A stretch of 64,000 bases of DNA from Bacillus thuringiensis (GCF_014932895.1 NZ_JACYOF010000015.1:1759-65758), one strand, 5' to 3'. Shown: positions 38,111-47,127, counted from the first letter of the stretch. Notes: generated by a model not told the origin, from the sequence alone. Numbers and translations: made by a program.

Positions 38111-38374
38111 TTACTGGTAATGGGGTTTACCACACATATTCTGACAGAGGTGGTAATTACCTCCCGTTATTTGCATGCAATAGGTAAAACAGATAGGGCC
38201 AGCTAACGTTGGGTGTAAAGGATAAATTGAGGACATGTCTACCCGTTCTGGTTCTGGTATTGGTATCGGAGATACTGGCTGGGTTGTGCAAGGTATTGAG
38301 ATACATTGTTGTTCATAATAGCAATTTCCATAAGGATCACAACGGGGTATTAAAAAGTATTGTAAATACTGCAT
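38111..38374 (-). CDS. Cys/Pro-rich small protein, coat-like
   Basis: 87 residues with eight cysteines (RCDPYGNCYYEQQCISIPCTT, CFTYCMQ, HLCQNMCGKPHYQ). GGGAGAG precedes the ATG. The paired cysteines suggest disulfide cross-linking in a spore or extracellular layer. No family recognised. Confidence 0.65.
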   Translation of the reverse strand: MQYLQYFLIPRCDPYGNCYYEQQCISIPCTTQPVSPIPIPEPERVDMSSIYPLHPTLAGPICFTYCMQITGGNYHLCQNMCGKPHYQ

Positions 38375-38589
38375 AGTTTTTTCTCTCCCTTTAATTCGTA
38401 TATTAATTTAAGTGTAAGTTAAGGGTTTAGATGGTCATTCAAATTATAGATTATGAGTAATTTATCTAATATGACTGGGTAGTTGTATCTATCTAGGGGA
38501 AACCATATTATTACAAAGTAATGCAATATTTGGTACTTATTAGTATTAATTAGACTAAAAAAAAGACATTCAAAATGAATGCCTTTTTT

Positions 38590-38709
38590 TTAACAATCGA
38601 ATCCGCCACCAAAGCAGCTACATCCGATAATGATGAGTAAAATAAATAACACTATGAGTAAAGCAAATCCTCCTCCAAAACAACTACCACAGCTACCACC
38701 ATAACTCAT
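38590..38709 (-). CDS. YjcZ-family sporulation protein
   Basis: 39 residues: SYGGSCGSCFGGGFALLIVLFILLIIIGCSCFGGGFDC. Gly/Cys-rich N-terminus followed by the FALLIVLFILLIIIG helix is the hallmark of the tiny YjcZ/YczM family made in sporulating Bacillus. A ribosome site (AAAGGAGAG) precedes it. A paralogue lies at 61355-61459. Confidence 0.88.
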   Translation of the reverse strand: MSYGGSCGSCFGGGFALLIVLFILLIIIGCSCFGGGFDC

Positions 38710-38795
38710 ATTAATCTCTCCTTTTTAAAGAAGGATAAAACATTTTGGGTGCACATATATTTTAATGGATTTACATTATTGTATGTTTTTTAGAA

Positions 38796-38836
38796 ATAAA
38801 CGAGCAAGTCTTTTTAAGAAGACTTGCTCTTATTTT
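38796..38836. terminator. Terminator
   Basis: GAGCAAGTCTT pairs with AAGACTTGCTC, flanked by A and T runs. Confidence 0.8.
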
Positions 38837-38872
38837 GAGCAGTACCCAAAAACAAGGGAAATTTCACCCCAA

Positions 38873-39259
38873 TTAATGTTGTAGATTTGATTGAATTATT
38901 AAATTACCATTCTTAGTAAGTAGCGAAATTAAAATTGATACTATTTTTTCTGTTTTATCATTTTCAATTCTCTTTTCTTTTTGTAATAATTCTTTATTAA
39001 TAATTTCTCCTTCATCATTAATGTTGTTTATTTGTAATGAATAAGAAAATATTAATTGTGTAAAAATGCGTGTCAACTCTGTATGCTCATGGTTAAAAAT
39101 TGAAGGTGGTTCAACATTTTTTAATTGTTGTAATATATCTTTGCATATATTGATGTTGTTATTTAAAGTTTGTATTATGTTTTTTTCTGAATTATTACTC
39201 ATGTCACATATTTTTTTACCTATATCCGATAATAACTTTCCATATGCTAAAGTGTTCAT
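38873..39259 (-). CDS. Helical protein of unknown function
   Basis: 128 residues, almost entirely helical by composition (SDIGKKICDMSNNSEKNIIQTLNNNINICKDILQQLKNVEPP), no membrane segment. AGGGAGCGAC precedes the ATG. No family recognised. Might be a small cytoplasmic or coat-associated helical bundle. Confidence 0.6.
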   Translation of the reverse strand: MNTLAYGKLLSDIGKKICDMSNNSEKNIIQTLNNNINICKDILQQLKNVEPPSIFNHEHTELTRIFTQLIFSYSLQINNINDEGEIINKELLQKEKRIENDKTEKIVSILISLLTKNGNLIIQSNLQH

Positions 39260-39335
39260 ATTCAGTCGCTCCCTAATTTTGATTAAGTATAAATTTATTT
39301 AGTTTATGTACAAAGGCCTAATTTAGTTAAGGGGT

Positions 39336-39377
39336 TTTGCATGTGTAGGTCAATCAAAACGGACCTACACATGCAAA
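39336..39377. repeat. Perfect 16-bp inverted repeat
   Basis: TTTGCATGTGTAGGTC (39336-39351) and GACCTACACATGCAAA (39362-39377), 10-bp loop. Same geometry as the repeat at 15852-15891. Confidence 0.85.
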
Positions 39378-39399
39378 GGGAGTATTTGACTTGACCTAC

Positions 39400-39600
39400 C
39401 ATACTATACTCGAACCCTCTTGGCACTGAACAAACTACCGTTTGTTCTTGCCAACCGGCGAGGGGGTCCCTCAAGGATAGAGGGGGGGCAAGGAGAAGAA
39501 CTGCCCTTGTAGGTTCGGACAAAGTCCGATGTCTTTTGGCCATGCTGGGCATGGCTCAGCGAAGCCGAAGATCGTCGCTGTACTAGTTGTAAATACTAGG
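39400..39600. other. GC-rich structured intergenic site
   Basis: Much less AT-rich than its surroundings. Hairpin TTGGCA-ct-GAACAAAC against GTTTGTTC-t-TGCCAA (about 39419-39453), a run of G, then GCCATGCTGGGCATGGC. With the perfect repeat at 39336 this is a compact cis-acting region, possibly a transfer or single-strand origin. A short ATG frame after it (about 39617, MTNTINLKQAENR) is a gene start cut short. Confidence 0.45.
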
Positions 39601-39747
39601 AATGAGGAGAAAAGTTATGACAAATACTATCAATTTAAAACAAGCTGAAAATAGATAAAGAAGATAGACTAGTAAACAAGCTGTTTTCTACTTTTAAACA
39701 TAGAATATAATGAATCCTATTTAATATGAGAGGAGGGATTTATATTC

Positions 39748-40029
39748 ATGAGAGATGATTTTCGTTTTGAGCACTTCAGAGATTGTGATAGATTTTGGGA
39801 TGATATAGTGTTCTGTAGACGTGACCGTGATTGCGATTGTGATGAATGTCGTCGAAGACGTAACCATGACCATGACCGTGATCGTGATGAATGTCGTCGG
39901 AGACGTAACCATGACCGTGACTGCGATTGTGATGAATGTCGTCGAAGACGTAACCATGACCGTGACTGCGATTGTGATGAATGCCGTCGAAGACGTAACC
40001 ACGGTCGTGATGATCGTCGGGATTGGTAA
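39748..40029 (+). CDS. Asp/Arg/Cys repeat protein, coat-like
   Basis: 93 residues. A 15-residue unit DRDCDCDECRRRRNH is repeated four times with slight changes, encoded by 45-bp direct repeats. A strong GAGAGGAGGG precedes the ATG. The alternating charges and paired cysteines resemble the repeated cores of spore coat proteins. Other frames across the repeat are shadows. Confidence 0.75.
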   Translation: MRDDFRFEHFRDCDRFWDDIVFCRRDRDCDCDECRRRRNHDHDRDRDECRRRRNHDRDCDCDECRRRRNHDRDCDCDECRRRRNHGRDDRRDW

Positions 40030-40038
40030 ATCCCTTTG

Positions 40039-40066
40039 GAAAGGTGCTTTGAGGAAAAGCACCTTT
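40039..40066 (+). terminator. Terminator
   Basis: AAAGGTGCTTT with AAAGCACCTTTTT. Confidence 0.88.
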
Positions 40067-40361
40067 TTAGTCAAGAATTTTCTGGCCTTATTTATTAAGG
40101 GAAGATAAGGATAAATAAAAAAAGAGCACTGGAGCCCCTCTTTCGAACCGGAATCGGTTAATTAAAGAACAAATTGGAATTCCGAGTGCTATTTAATGGG
40201 ATTGATGGATTTTAACCTATGTTAACACAATGAACGAAAATAAACGTCACTCCATCAGTTCAATAAATGAAAGTAAACTAATATCTGAGAGTTTACATTT
40301 TAGCACTTTTTTGAAATTCAGCATATGATGCTATGAGCATGTATATTACATTTTTAGTCTA

Positions 40362-40405
40362 TCAATAAGAAAAACCACAGCAATTGCTGTGGTTTTTCTT
40401 ATTGA
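40362..40405. terminator. Perfect 44-bp palindromic terminator
   Basis: The half TCAATAAGAAAAACCACAGC is followed by an exact inverted copy through to 40405. The region 40067-40751 otherwise has no convincing gene; GTAAACTAATATCTGAGAGTTTAC at about 40270 resembles a hairpin at 37062. Confidence 0.85.
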
Positions 40406-40751
40406 TGAAACTTGAAAATAAACTTCTATTCAAAGGTCTACATTGGTTCGTTTTAAGGGGAATAACAATATCTGTAAAATATTCCCGCATAAGCTATTAC
40501 ATATAATATTGAATGCAGAAGTAAATGGTGGGGAATCAGGAATTGGTATAGCTAAACAGGGGATTTGTGATTTACATCTGTTTTTAATAGACACTTGTTA
40601 TTCCTCACTTTGGTTTAATCTTATTTATAATACAAAGTATTTTAAAACTTTAATTGTGTTTTTTTTATTAACCAAATCTCTTAAAAATGCATTTACTAAT
40701 ATTGTACAAGCTTCGATATTTGTATAGATTATTCAAAAGGAGGAAGGTTAA

Positions 40752-41066
40752 ATGCGTCATAATGGAGATTGTGCTCCTACTGCACAAGTCATTCAAGAAA
40801 TAATTTGTGGTAATATTAATGGACCTTTAACAGATGCTGAGGTGTGGTCTGCACCCCCGGGTACTTACTTTTCGGGTACTTTTGAGCTCTTTAATTCAGC
40901 TGCTAGTCTTACTAACATAACAGCAAAAGGAATATCGAGTCCGGCAATAGATTTAAGTGTTATTCCAGGGAATACTAGATCACAATCAGCAAATCAACCT
41001 ACAGGATTTACTGTTACAGTAGCTGCTGGGGATAGTGGATCTTACTGTATCATTTTATATAAATGA
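40752..41066 (+). CDS. Ena-type endospore appendage subunit (DUF3992)
   Basis: 104 residues. The N-terminal connector has C7 and C19 (GDCAPTAQVIQEIICGN), then a jelly-roll-like beta domain (AEVWSAPPGTYFSGTFELFNSAASLTNITAKGI...FTVTVAAGDSGSYCIILYK) ending in a third Cys. This is the layout of DUF3992 proteins, which build disulfide-linked, very stable endospore appendages (Ena) in the B. cereus group. PLTDAEVWSAPPGTYFSGTF is closest in memory to the L-type (Ena3) subunits. AAGGAGGAAGG precedes the ATG. As a single gene beside SPOCS-like genes and with a BclA-like gene on the same molecule, it may form a plasmid-encoded pilus. Confidence 0.82.
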   Translation: MRHNGDCAPTAQVIQEIICGNINGPLTDAEVWSAPPGTYFSGTFELFNSAASLTNITAKGISSPAIDLSVIPGNTRSQSANQPTGFTVTVAAGDSGSYCIILYK

Positions 41067-41186
41067 GTTTAAGCATGATATATGAATAAAATTATGGTAT
41101 ATATTTGATAAAATAGAAATGCAAATAAAATAATTTTAGTTTTAAAAAGATCTATCAGTTGGTTTAAGGGATCTTTTTCTACATTT

Positions 41187-41290
41187 AAAAACAAAGGGGA
41201 ATAAAATCCCTTTTGTTTTACATAGATGTAGTTCAAATAATGGAGGGTGTTTTTGTATCTATGGCCTAGTTCATTTATGACTAGGCCTTT
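41187..41290 (+). terminator. Two successive terminators
   Basis: AAAACAAAGG-GGA with TCCC-TTTTGTTTT (41187-41219), and GGCCTAGT with ACTAGGCC plus T run (41263-41292). Confidence 0.8.
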
Positions 41291-41344
41291 TATGTTTATG
41301 CTTTTTAATTGTAAATTTAATAAAAAGAGAGCACACTCAATTTT

Positions 41345-41385
41345 TAAAAATTGGGGTAACGTCCCATGCCCATCAACTTAACAGT
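41345..41385 (+). mobile_element. IS231-type left end, solo
   Basis: GGGGTAACGTCCCATGCCC followed by ATCAACTTAAC, matching the ends of the cassette at 47993. No partner end or transposase nearby. Confidence 0.6.
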
Positions 41386-41604
41386 GAAAGCAAACTAAGC
41401 TTGTGAAAGGACAACGTCTTTTTCGCTTTATAGGTAGTGCAAAATTTTAGCTTGGTAGCAATGTGGTTGCCACCCCTATTACAAAAAAATCCTATTGCTA
41501 TATGACATGAGCTCATTTTGAAAAATTCCTTTTCAAAAAGAAGCATATATGATGAGGAAGACATATTTTAAACTATATTCCATTGGAAAGGTGAGGAAAC
41601 GTAT

Positions 41605-42171
41605 ATGGATTTACCTTACAAGAAAAATTTCATTATAATAAGCACGCCTTATTTCCCACATATTAATTTATCAGGCCTTCCTGAAGTAACAAGAATATCT
41701 TCATGCTTTCCTGAAACTCTAAAAACGAAAAAAACACCAAAATCCCCCAAATCAAAAACATTGTGCTTTAGGCAAGTTATAGAGCATAAAATCCAGTTAG
41801 TCCCTCCTGCAAAAAAAGGAACCATCAAAGTTGACAGACAGATATTTACTACGATTGAAAAGGTGTGTTCAGAAGTAGTCACTATTTCGGGATTTATCCG
41901 TAAGACTGTTACTTATACAGCATTAGCTTATAACAAGGTAATTCCAAACTATAGGATCCAAGGTGATGTTCCCTTTCAAGGTCTTATAGAATCAAAAGAT
42001 ATTAAAGAGGAGCATCAATTTAGCATCATCGAAGAAAGAATAATCGGCAATGCGCTTACACATGAAGCTAATTTTGAAAATTCAAAGGAATTCCAAGGAT
42101 ACAAATCTCCCATTGCTTTCAATTTTATAGAGAAAGATGCTGTAAAAGTTTCTATAAAAAGTAGTACTTAG
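41605..42171 (+). CDS. SPOCS/DUF3794-like spore protein
   Basis: 188 residues. The core (about 58-135) reads KTLCFRQVIEHKIQLVPPAKKGTIKVDRQIFTTIEKVCSEVVTISGFIRKTVTYTALAYNKVIPNYRIQGDVPFQGLI. SGFIRKTVTY...VPFQG is the pattern of the SPOCS (DUF3794) domain, found in spore morphogenetic proteins such as SipL and CsxC. The convergent gene 42444 shares it (QGFIRKNIEY...VPFSG). The Ena gene is 540 bp upstream on the same strand, so a role in anchoring the appendage or in the exosporium is plausible but not shown. Confidence 0.7.
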   Translation: MDLPYKKNFIIISTPYFPHINLSGLPEVTRISSCFPETLKTKKTPKSPKSKTLCFRQVIEHKIQLVPPAKKGTIKVDRQIFTTIEKVCSEVVTISGFIRKTVTYTALAYNKVIPNYRIQGDVPFQGLIESKDIKEEHQFSIIEERIIGNALTHEANFENSKEFQGYKSPIAFNFIEKDAVKVSIKSST

Positions 42172-42397
42172 TAATTCACATTCTCTTATCTTGAATATGA
42201 AATTAGCTCATTACAAATAAAAAAGATAAAAAGTGAGTTCTTCATCTATTATTAATGAAAATATTTAATTTTTAACACTATAAATATTGGTTAAGCATAT
42301 ATTATAGTATTGGAATAGATTTCACTCACTTATTTCATATTATTTTATAGTCTTCTTTTTAAATAGGTTGGTTTGAACAATAAGAAGTTCTCTTATG

Positions 42398-42454
42398 TAC
42401 AAATATAAAACAAAGAAGCACTCATTTTGAGTGCTTCTTTGTTTTATATTTGTA
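42398..42454. terminator. Perfect bidirectional terminator
   Basis: The arms of 26 bp contain AAAACAAAGAAGCACTCA and its inverse. They lie between the two converging SPOCS-like genes; the stop codon of the minus-strand gene is within the right arm. Confidence 0.92.
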
Positions 42455-43139
42455 CTTGTTGTACTTGTAAGACTTTTAAAGTAAGATCAAGTACAATTTT
42501 TTCACGAAGTGCATCAAATGTTTCGTTTAATTCTGTTGGACAAGGGGAAAAGTCTAATTCAAAGAAGTTAGCGCTGACTAATTCGCAATATGGTTGTTCA
42601 TTATAAACAACTGCATTTTCGAAGAAGTATTTGTCTAAACGTGGTAAATCACCGTTTTGTGGGTTAATAAAGTGAGATGTTGTGTCTGAGGAAGCTGCTA
42701 TTAAAGGTAGTGTTAGAAAATCACCCTCTGTCAAATCTGCAAAACCAGAGAATGGAACATTTGCAATGCGATCAAATAGCACTGAATTACATCCATCACC
42801 TGCATATTCAATATTTTTACGAATAAACCCTTGTACAAATAATTTTGCTCTTGTAACTCGGCGGTAAACTGTACCTGGTACTGGAGTAAATGCTACAGGA
42901 ACTAACTTACATTGTGTTAAAAATACGTTTTTTAGGACACGTTTAATTTCAGTTGCTGCAGGTTCCAATGTAATATCAGTTTCTACAACAATTTGAATTG
43001 TTCTTTCAGCTAATACAACTGGGATTTTTACAATTGGTGCTCCTGGAGTAAGAATTGGGGTTGCAGTTTCATCGCTTAATGGTGTTTGAGTTTGTCCTGC
43101 TGTTTGACAAGGCACATTGATTGGACATTGTTCGCTCAT
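42444..43139 (-). CDS. SPOCS/DUF3794-like spore protein (CsxC-like)
   Basis: 231 residues. Cys-rich short start (MSEQCPINVPC), Pro/Thr linker, then VLAERTIQIVVETDITLEPAATEIKRVLKNVFLTQCKLVPVAFTPVPGTVYRRVTRAKLFVQGFIRKNIEYAGDGCNSVLFDRIANVPFSGFADL, a SPOCS-type domain, and a long C-terminal part. AAAGGAGATTAG precedes the ATG. Likely an exosporium or coat protein. The shared motif with 41605 suggests they are diverged paralogues. Confidence 0.75.
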   Translation of the reverse strand: MSEQCPINVPCQTAGQTQTPLSDETATPILTPGAPIVKIPVVLAERTIQIVVETDITLEPAATEIKRVLKNVFLTQCKLVPVAFTPVPGTVYRRVTRAKLFVQGFIRKNIEYAGDGCNSVLFDRIANVPFSGFADLTEGDFLTLPLIAASSDTTSHFINPQNGDLPRLDKYFFENAVVYNEQPYCELVSANFFELDFSPCPTELNETFDALREKIVLDLTLKVLQVQQVQI

Positions 43140-43590
43140 ATTATCTAATCTCCTTTTGAAATTACTTTAAATTTTTAAAACTGTTCAATGGCAATATATT
43201 CGTTTTTTTTTATTGATGTATAAGCTTGTATAATAGGTTTAAAAATTTTTTTATTTTTTGTAGATATTTTATTGGCTTTCTCATTAAAAATTCTAAAGTA
43301 GCAAGTTCCTGGTTGAAAAATGAGTAAATTGGTTCTAACTACGATCTGAACAGCATGGATCTTAACCGAACCTGTGCTTTAATTTAAGTAAATCTCTTTA
43401 TAATATCCCTTTTAAAATTTAACATAATCATACATTTAGGTTGAACTTGAGTTACTTCACCATTTGGCCCTTTAACAGAATAAGAAAAGATTATGAATTT
43501 CCTTACGATAGATTTCTATCATAAGGAAATCTATCGTAGCATTTAGGATTGGGCTAATATAGATTCGTCAGCTTTGCATATTAAAAGCAC
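43140..43590. other. Intergenic region
   Basis: Only a hairpin at about 43503-43540 (ACGATAGATTTC/GAAATCTATCGT) is evident. Confidence 0.5.
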
Positions 43591-43848
43591 CACATTACTG
43601 CTACACTTGCTTTTTCCCCTGATGATGATACCTTTGATTATGAATTTGGGATGAACTTAGGAGTTAATGGGGTGTTTACAGATTTAGATATAGATTATAC
43701 AAAGTCTAATGCTTTTTACGATAACATTGTAGATATTAGCGAAACAGTTAGGTTAGATGAAGGCGACACAGTAGAAATTTTTGCATTTAGTACCACTATA
43801 GGTAGTACCCGCGTGTTAGACTTATTTAATTACAGCAAATTAGGGTAG
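43591..43848 (+). pseudogene. C-terminal fragment of a jelly-roll exosporium protein
   Basis: Open without a start: ITATLAFSPDDDTFDYEFGMNLGVNGVFTDLDIDYTKSNAFYDNIVDISETVRLDEGDTVEIFAFSTTIGSTRVLDLF. The ending ETVRLDEGDTVEIFAFST is the typical last strands of C1q/TNF-like tips of exosporium proteins. Upstream part missing. A large hairpin (GGGTAGC/GCTACCC, 43843-43899) follows. Confidence 0.6.
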
Positions 43849-43899
43849 CATCAGGAAAATGTACTTAGCGTTATAAACGCACATTTCCCTGACGCTACC

Positions 43900-44114
43900 C
43901 CATCACTATCAAGCTATTAAAACAAAATACCTCCTAAAATACAAAAACGCTATTCTTCCTGCAGTATCATAGGAAAGGATGGCGTTTTTGTATGTCTATT
44001 TCTGTATCTGATGAATTACAATTATTTGTTCAAGAAGTTCAAAGTTTCTTCTCTCCAAATATCTTACGAGATCTTGCTAGAAATGTTGGTTTCTTGCAAC
44101 GGACCAGTAAATGA
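43900..44114 (+). mobile_element. IS231 left-end remnant with start of transposase
   Basis: Contains the IS231-type leader hairpin (AAAACGCTATTC...GATGGCGTTTTT) and an ATG at 43992 reading SISVSDELQLFVQEVQSFFSPNILRDLARNVGFLQRTSK then TGA at 44112. This matches the N-terminus of IS231 (IS4 family) transposases. The rest is deleted. Confidence 0.8.
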
Positions 44115-44147
44115 GTAAAAAGGAATTGTGGTGATACCACATGTGAA

Positions 44148-44345
44148 ATAGCTGAGTCCTAACTTTCATACTGCAAAAGTTCTTTGAGGGTAAGAGAAAC
44201 TTTCATGACTAAGGAACGTAGGCCAAAAAGCGTAGAATCGATTATAAGAAAAGGAAATAACATCTGATTATTAATGTAAATGGATGTAAAGTAGTTAAAA
44301 AAGAACTTAAATTCTTGACAGATAGAAAATAAGTTCTTCCTTTGT
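44148..44345 (+). ncRNA. Candidate structured RNA, copy 2
   Basis: ATAGCTGAGTCCTA (44148-44161), then CTGCAAAAGTTCTTTGAGGG, a hairpin GTTCTT/AAGGAAC, and GTAGGCCAAAAAGCGTAG, the same order as at 34425. A hairpin AAGAACTTA/TAAGTTCTT at about 44309-44340 may end it. It lies upstream of the coat-like gene 44723. Confidence 0.45.
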
Positions 44346-44722
44346 TAGTGGAGTTTTATTTAGCCTTGTGTTGGAGCACTATATAATATATGTATTTATT
44401 AATAAGAGGTGTTTAATTTCCTAAATATATATCTTTGTAAATAAGAAAAAAGGACAGTTAAAAACTGTCCTTTTTTCTATCTTTTAAAGATAGTTAACGA
44501 ACGGGTAATTTGGGATTTGGAGTATAGTAAGATGATTATCATCTCATTGTTAATGTATGTAAGTAATACAAAATGGCTTGTACAATTGTTAAAATTAGTA
44601 CTTTTTTTTTGATAAATTAGTTAATTGGATGTTTGATAGAGGAAGAAAGTCTAATCAATTAGTTTACTTCTTTCATAATATATAATGCAAATAAAATTTT
44701 TAGGAAAAAGGGGGAATATTAT

Positions 44723-44998
44723 ATGTCTTTTGGACGTAGATGTGAATGTGATGAATGTAATAGAAACCGCAGAAGAAGAGAACGTGATGAAGTAAGAGAA
44801 TTGGAGGATTTTGAAGGACGAAGAAGATTAAACGGTATACGAGAAGGCGACAGAATTAACGTTTTTTCAGGCGGAGATCAGATCGATGGAACAGGAGTCT
44901 TTATTCGTATAGAGGATGGATTTCTTATTTGGGTAGATGCTGCTGCAAATATTAACGTGACAAGCCTAGATGTTATTAGTGTTCGACGAGTACGTTAA
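44723..44998 (+). CDS. Small Cys-rich, beta-barrel-like protein (copy 2)
   Basis: 91 residues, paralogue of 16482 with most residues the same (GRRCECDECNRNRRRRERDEV, then GIREGDRINVFSGGDQIDGTGVFIRIEDGFLIWVDAAANINVTSLDVISVRRV). GGAAAAAGGGGG precedes the ATG and the CATAATATA motif is kept at 44674. First of three tandem copies; the other two have lost the Cys-rich part. Confidence 0.75.
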   Translation: MSFGRRCECDECNRNRRRRERDEVRELEDFEGRRRLNGIREGDRINVFSGGDQIDGTGVFIRIEDGFLIWVDAAANINVTSLDVISVRRVR

Positions 44999-45076
44999 TA
45001 GTATTTTAAATAATGTGAATGTGTTGAATGTAATAGAAACTGAAGAAAGAGAAGAGACTGTGAGGAGGTGAGAGAA

Positions 45077-45274
45077 TTGGGTAATTTTGAACGACGAAGA
45101 AGATTAGATGGTATACGAGAAGGTGACAGAATTAACGTTTTTTCAGGTGGAGATCAGATCGATGGAACAGGAGTCTTTATTCGTATAGAGGATGGATTTC
45201 TTATCTGGGTGGATAATGCTGCAAATATTAACGTGACAAGCCTAGATGTTATTAGTGTTCGACGGATAGGTTAA
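45077..45274 (+). CDS. Barrel-only tandem duplicate (copy 3)
   Basis: 65 residues from TTG 45077, preceded by GGAGGTG 6 bp away. The sequence before the start (about 45013-45076) is a decayed copy of the Cys-rich coding part: TGTGAATGTGTTGAATGTAA in frame, then TGA in place of an Arg codon. What encoded DEVRELE now serves as the ribosome site (GAGGAGGTGAGAGAA). The barrel core is fully kept (GGDQIDGTGVFIRIEDGFLIWVD), so it is probably expressed. Confidence 0.65.
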   Translation: MGNFERRRRLDGIREGDRINVFSGGDQIDGTGVFIRIEDGFLIWVDNAANINVTSLDVISVRRIG

Positions 45275-45348
45275 TAGCATTTTAATAATGTGAATATGTT
45301 GAACGTAATAGAAGCCGATGAAGAACGGACAGTAAGGAGGTGAGAGAA

Positions 45349-45546
45349 ATGGGGAATTTTGAAAGTCGAAGAAGACTAGATGGTATACGAGAAGGCGACA
45401 GAATTAACGTTTTTTCAGGCGGAGATCAGATCGATGGAACAGGAGTCTTTATTCGTATAGAGGATGGATTTCTTATTTGGGTGGATGCTGCTGCAAACAT
45501 TAACGTAACAAGCCTAGATGTTATTAGTGTTCGACGCATAGGTTAA
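45349..45546 (+). CDS. Barrel-only tandem duplicate (copy 4)
   Basis: 65 residues from ATG 45349, with AAGGAGGTGAGAGAA upstream. As in copy 3, the former Cys-rich coding part (about 45285-45348) is decayed and supplies the ribosome site. The start codon has improved from TTG to ATG. Core is almost identical to copies 2 and 3. Confidence 0.65.
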   Translation: MGNFESRRRLDGIREGDRINVFSGGDQIDGTGVFIRIEDGFLIWVDAAANINVTSLDVISVRRIG

Positions 45547-45916
45547 TAACGATCTAAATAAATATAAGTAAAAGATAAGAGGAGAGGGCTCTTATCTTAT
45601 TTTTTTAGGAATTATTATGTTATGTAGATTAAATTAAGTATTTAAATACAAAAAAAGAAGGGATTTATATAAAGTAAATACCTTTAATAATTTAATAGAA
45701 AGGTAGAATACATTATATGCATGGGTTTTTAATTAGGTTTGTACATTTTTAATACATTTATTTGTTTTATGTAAAAGGTGCCAAGAAATACTTTGTAGTT
45801 TTATTTCTTGGCGTGGGTATTTATTTGGGTCATTTGGATGCCGACCTTACAATAGTATATGTCCGCTATATGGAATGGTTTGTTATTTACGTTCAGTTCA
45901 GTAAAATTTAGAAAAG

Positions 45917-45945
45917 AAAAACACCTATTTTTAATAGGTGTTTTT
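45917..45945. terminator. Terminator
   Basis: AAAAACACCTATT with AATAGGTGTTTTT, as at 17128. Confidence 0.85.
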
Positions 45946-45996
45946 CTTGCAAAGTGGCTTATAAATTAAGGGAAAGATTTTTCTTTCACTTATTTT

Positions 45997-46410
45997 TTAA
46001 AAGTCATCTCTATGATCGTGTTCGCGTTCATGTTTATGCTCATCACATTCTCTGCAATGTCTGCGACGTTTACAACAGAAACGATTACAATCAGGTGAAT
46101 TTATAGAGACTACGTTAATTTTGTTAATTGCAATACGTGCTAATCCCGGGAAACAATCAAAGTCAGATAAAATGATTACGTTGTTTCCTTGAAAACCTTG
46201 GAATGTTGCACTTGTAGGTGGTTGACAATCATATTGAAGAACAATACAAGTACCAGGAGTTAATGTGTGTAAGAATTGTAATAACTCTGGATTATTATTC
46301 ATTTGTCTTCTATTGTCTTCTCTTTCTTCTTTTCTGTGATGCTCTCTATGATGGTCTCTCCGATCATCACATCTATTGAAATCACAACATCCACCAAAAC
46401 CAAAACCCAT
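45997..46410 (-). CDS. His/Arg-rich plus beta-barrel coat-like protein (copy 2)
   Basis: 137 residues, almost the same as 17210-17626; differences are mainly in the His/Arg stretch (DRRDHHREHHRKEEREDN) and a few core residues (LLQFLHTLTPGTCIVLQYDCQ). Same terminator and same upstream promoter-like sequence. Together with 44723 it forms the second copy of the two-gene module. Confidence 0.8.
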   Translation of the reverse strand: MGFGFGGCCDFNRCDDRRDHHREHHRKEEREDNRRQMNNNPELLQFLHTLTPGTCIVLQYDCQPPTSATFQGFQGNNVIILSDFDCFPGLARIAINKINVVSINSPDCNRFCCKRRRHCRECDEHKHEREHDHRDDF

Positions 46411-47122
46411 AAAAATTACCCCCTTTCGTTCGTTAGTACATCTTATGCTCGTCTAGAAAGGGTGGTGTGAGTATATGAGTCCAGTTAAGTGTGGAATTTT
46501 TATTTAAATATGAAAGTGGTTTAATAATATTATTTTTGGTTCTGGTGCAAAAAATCTATAAAACTTGGACGTACTGATACTATTACTCTAAAAAGGAGTG
46601 TTTTTTGAACAGAACATCCTTAAGGTGTGAAGCTAATGATTTTAATATCGTATCATGGCGACGTGTTGAGTAAAAACTTCTTTTGCACAACAAAGCAGCC
46701 AGCTTGATTAGCTAACCACTTGCTGTACAAAAGAAATTTAGGCCCTACAAGTTAGGCTGTGTAACTTTAAAGTTACAGTTATAGTATAAACCGGATTGGA
46801 AATGTTATTCGGAAGGGAATATAATAATAATTTCATTTTGTAGAGATTATTTGCGCATGAAAAAAAGCGCTTATATAGCGCACTTTAAAAGGTGGATTTC
46901 AGATCATGCCTGCCCATAGGCGATCTCATGTGTAGCACACAGTAGCGTATGTAAATTTGAGTTGAATTGTGCAAACCAATTAACAATTACGGAGTGGAGT
47001 GAAAATGTTTATGAACGATGGGGAAGAGTATAAATTTAACATGCATTCCAAATAATTTAAAAAACAAGTTGGTTCGTATCAATGATGTAATGATTAAGCC
47101 TAATAATATTTCTTCACTAGAA
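46411..47122. other. Intergenic region with repeat pair
   Basis: Holds a foldback (CTTTTGCACAACAA at about 46670, TTGCTGTACAAAAG at about 46720) whose left part recurs at 47835 (TTTTGCACAACAAGGTAGTCAGC), suggesting a small decayed mobile element. A hairpin with GCGC arms is at about 46873. No gene accepted; a 16-codon frame at 47006 is too short to judge. Confidence 0.45.
46439..46466 (-). promoter_or_regulatory. Candidate sigma-K promoter, copy 2
   Basis: AC, 17 bp, CATAAGATG on the minus strand, as at 17654. Confidence 0.45.
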
Positions 47123-47127
47123 TTTAT

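Noticed and set aside
37905-38120. Frame of 71 residues
   Set aside because: Starts just after a terminator and lacks a good ribosome site and any family feature.
40443-40727. Frame of 94 residues upstream of the Ena gene
   Set aside because: No ribosome site, composition not protein-like, ends in the Ena promoter region.
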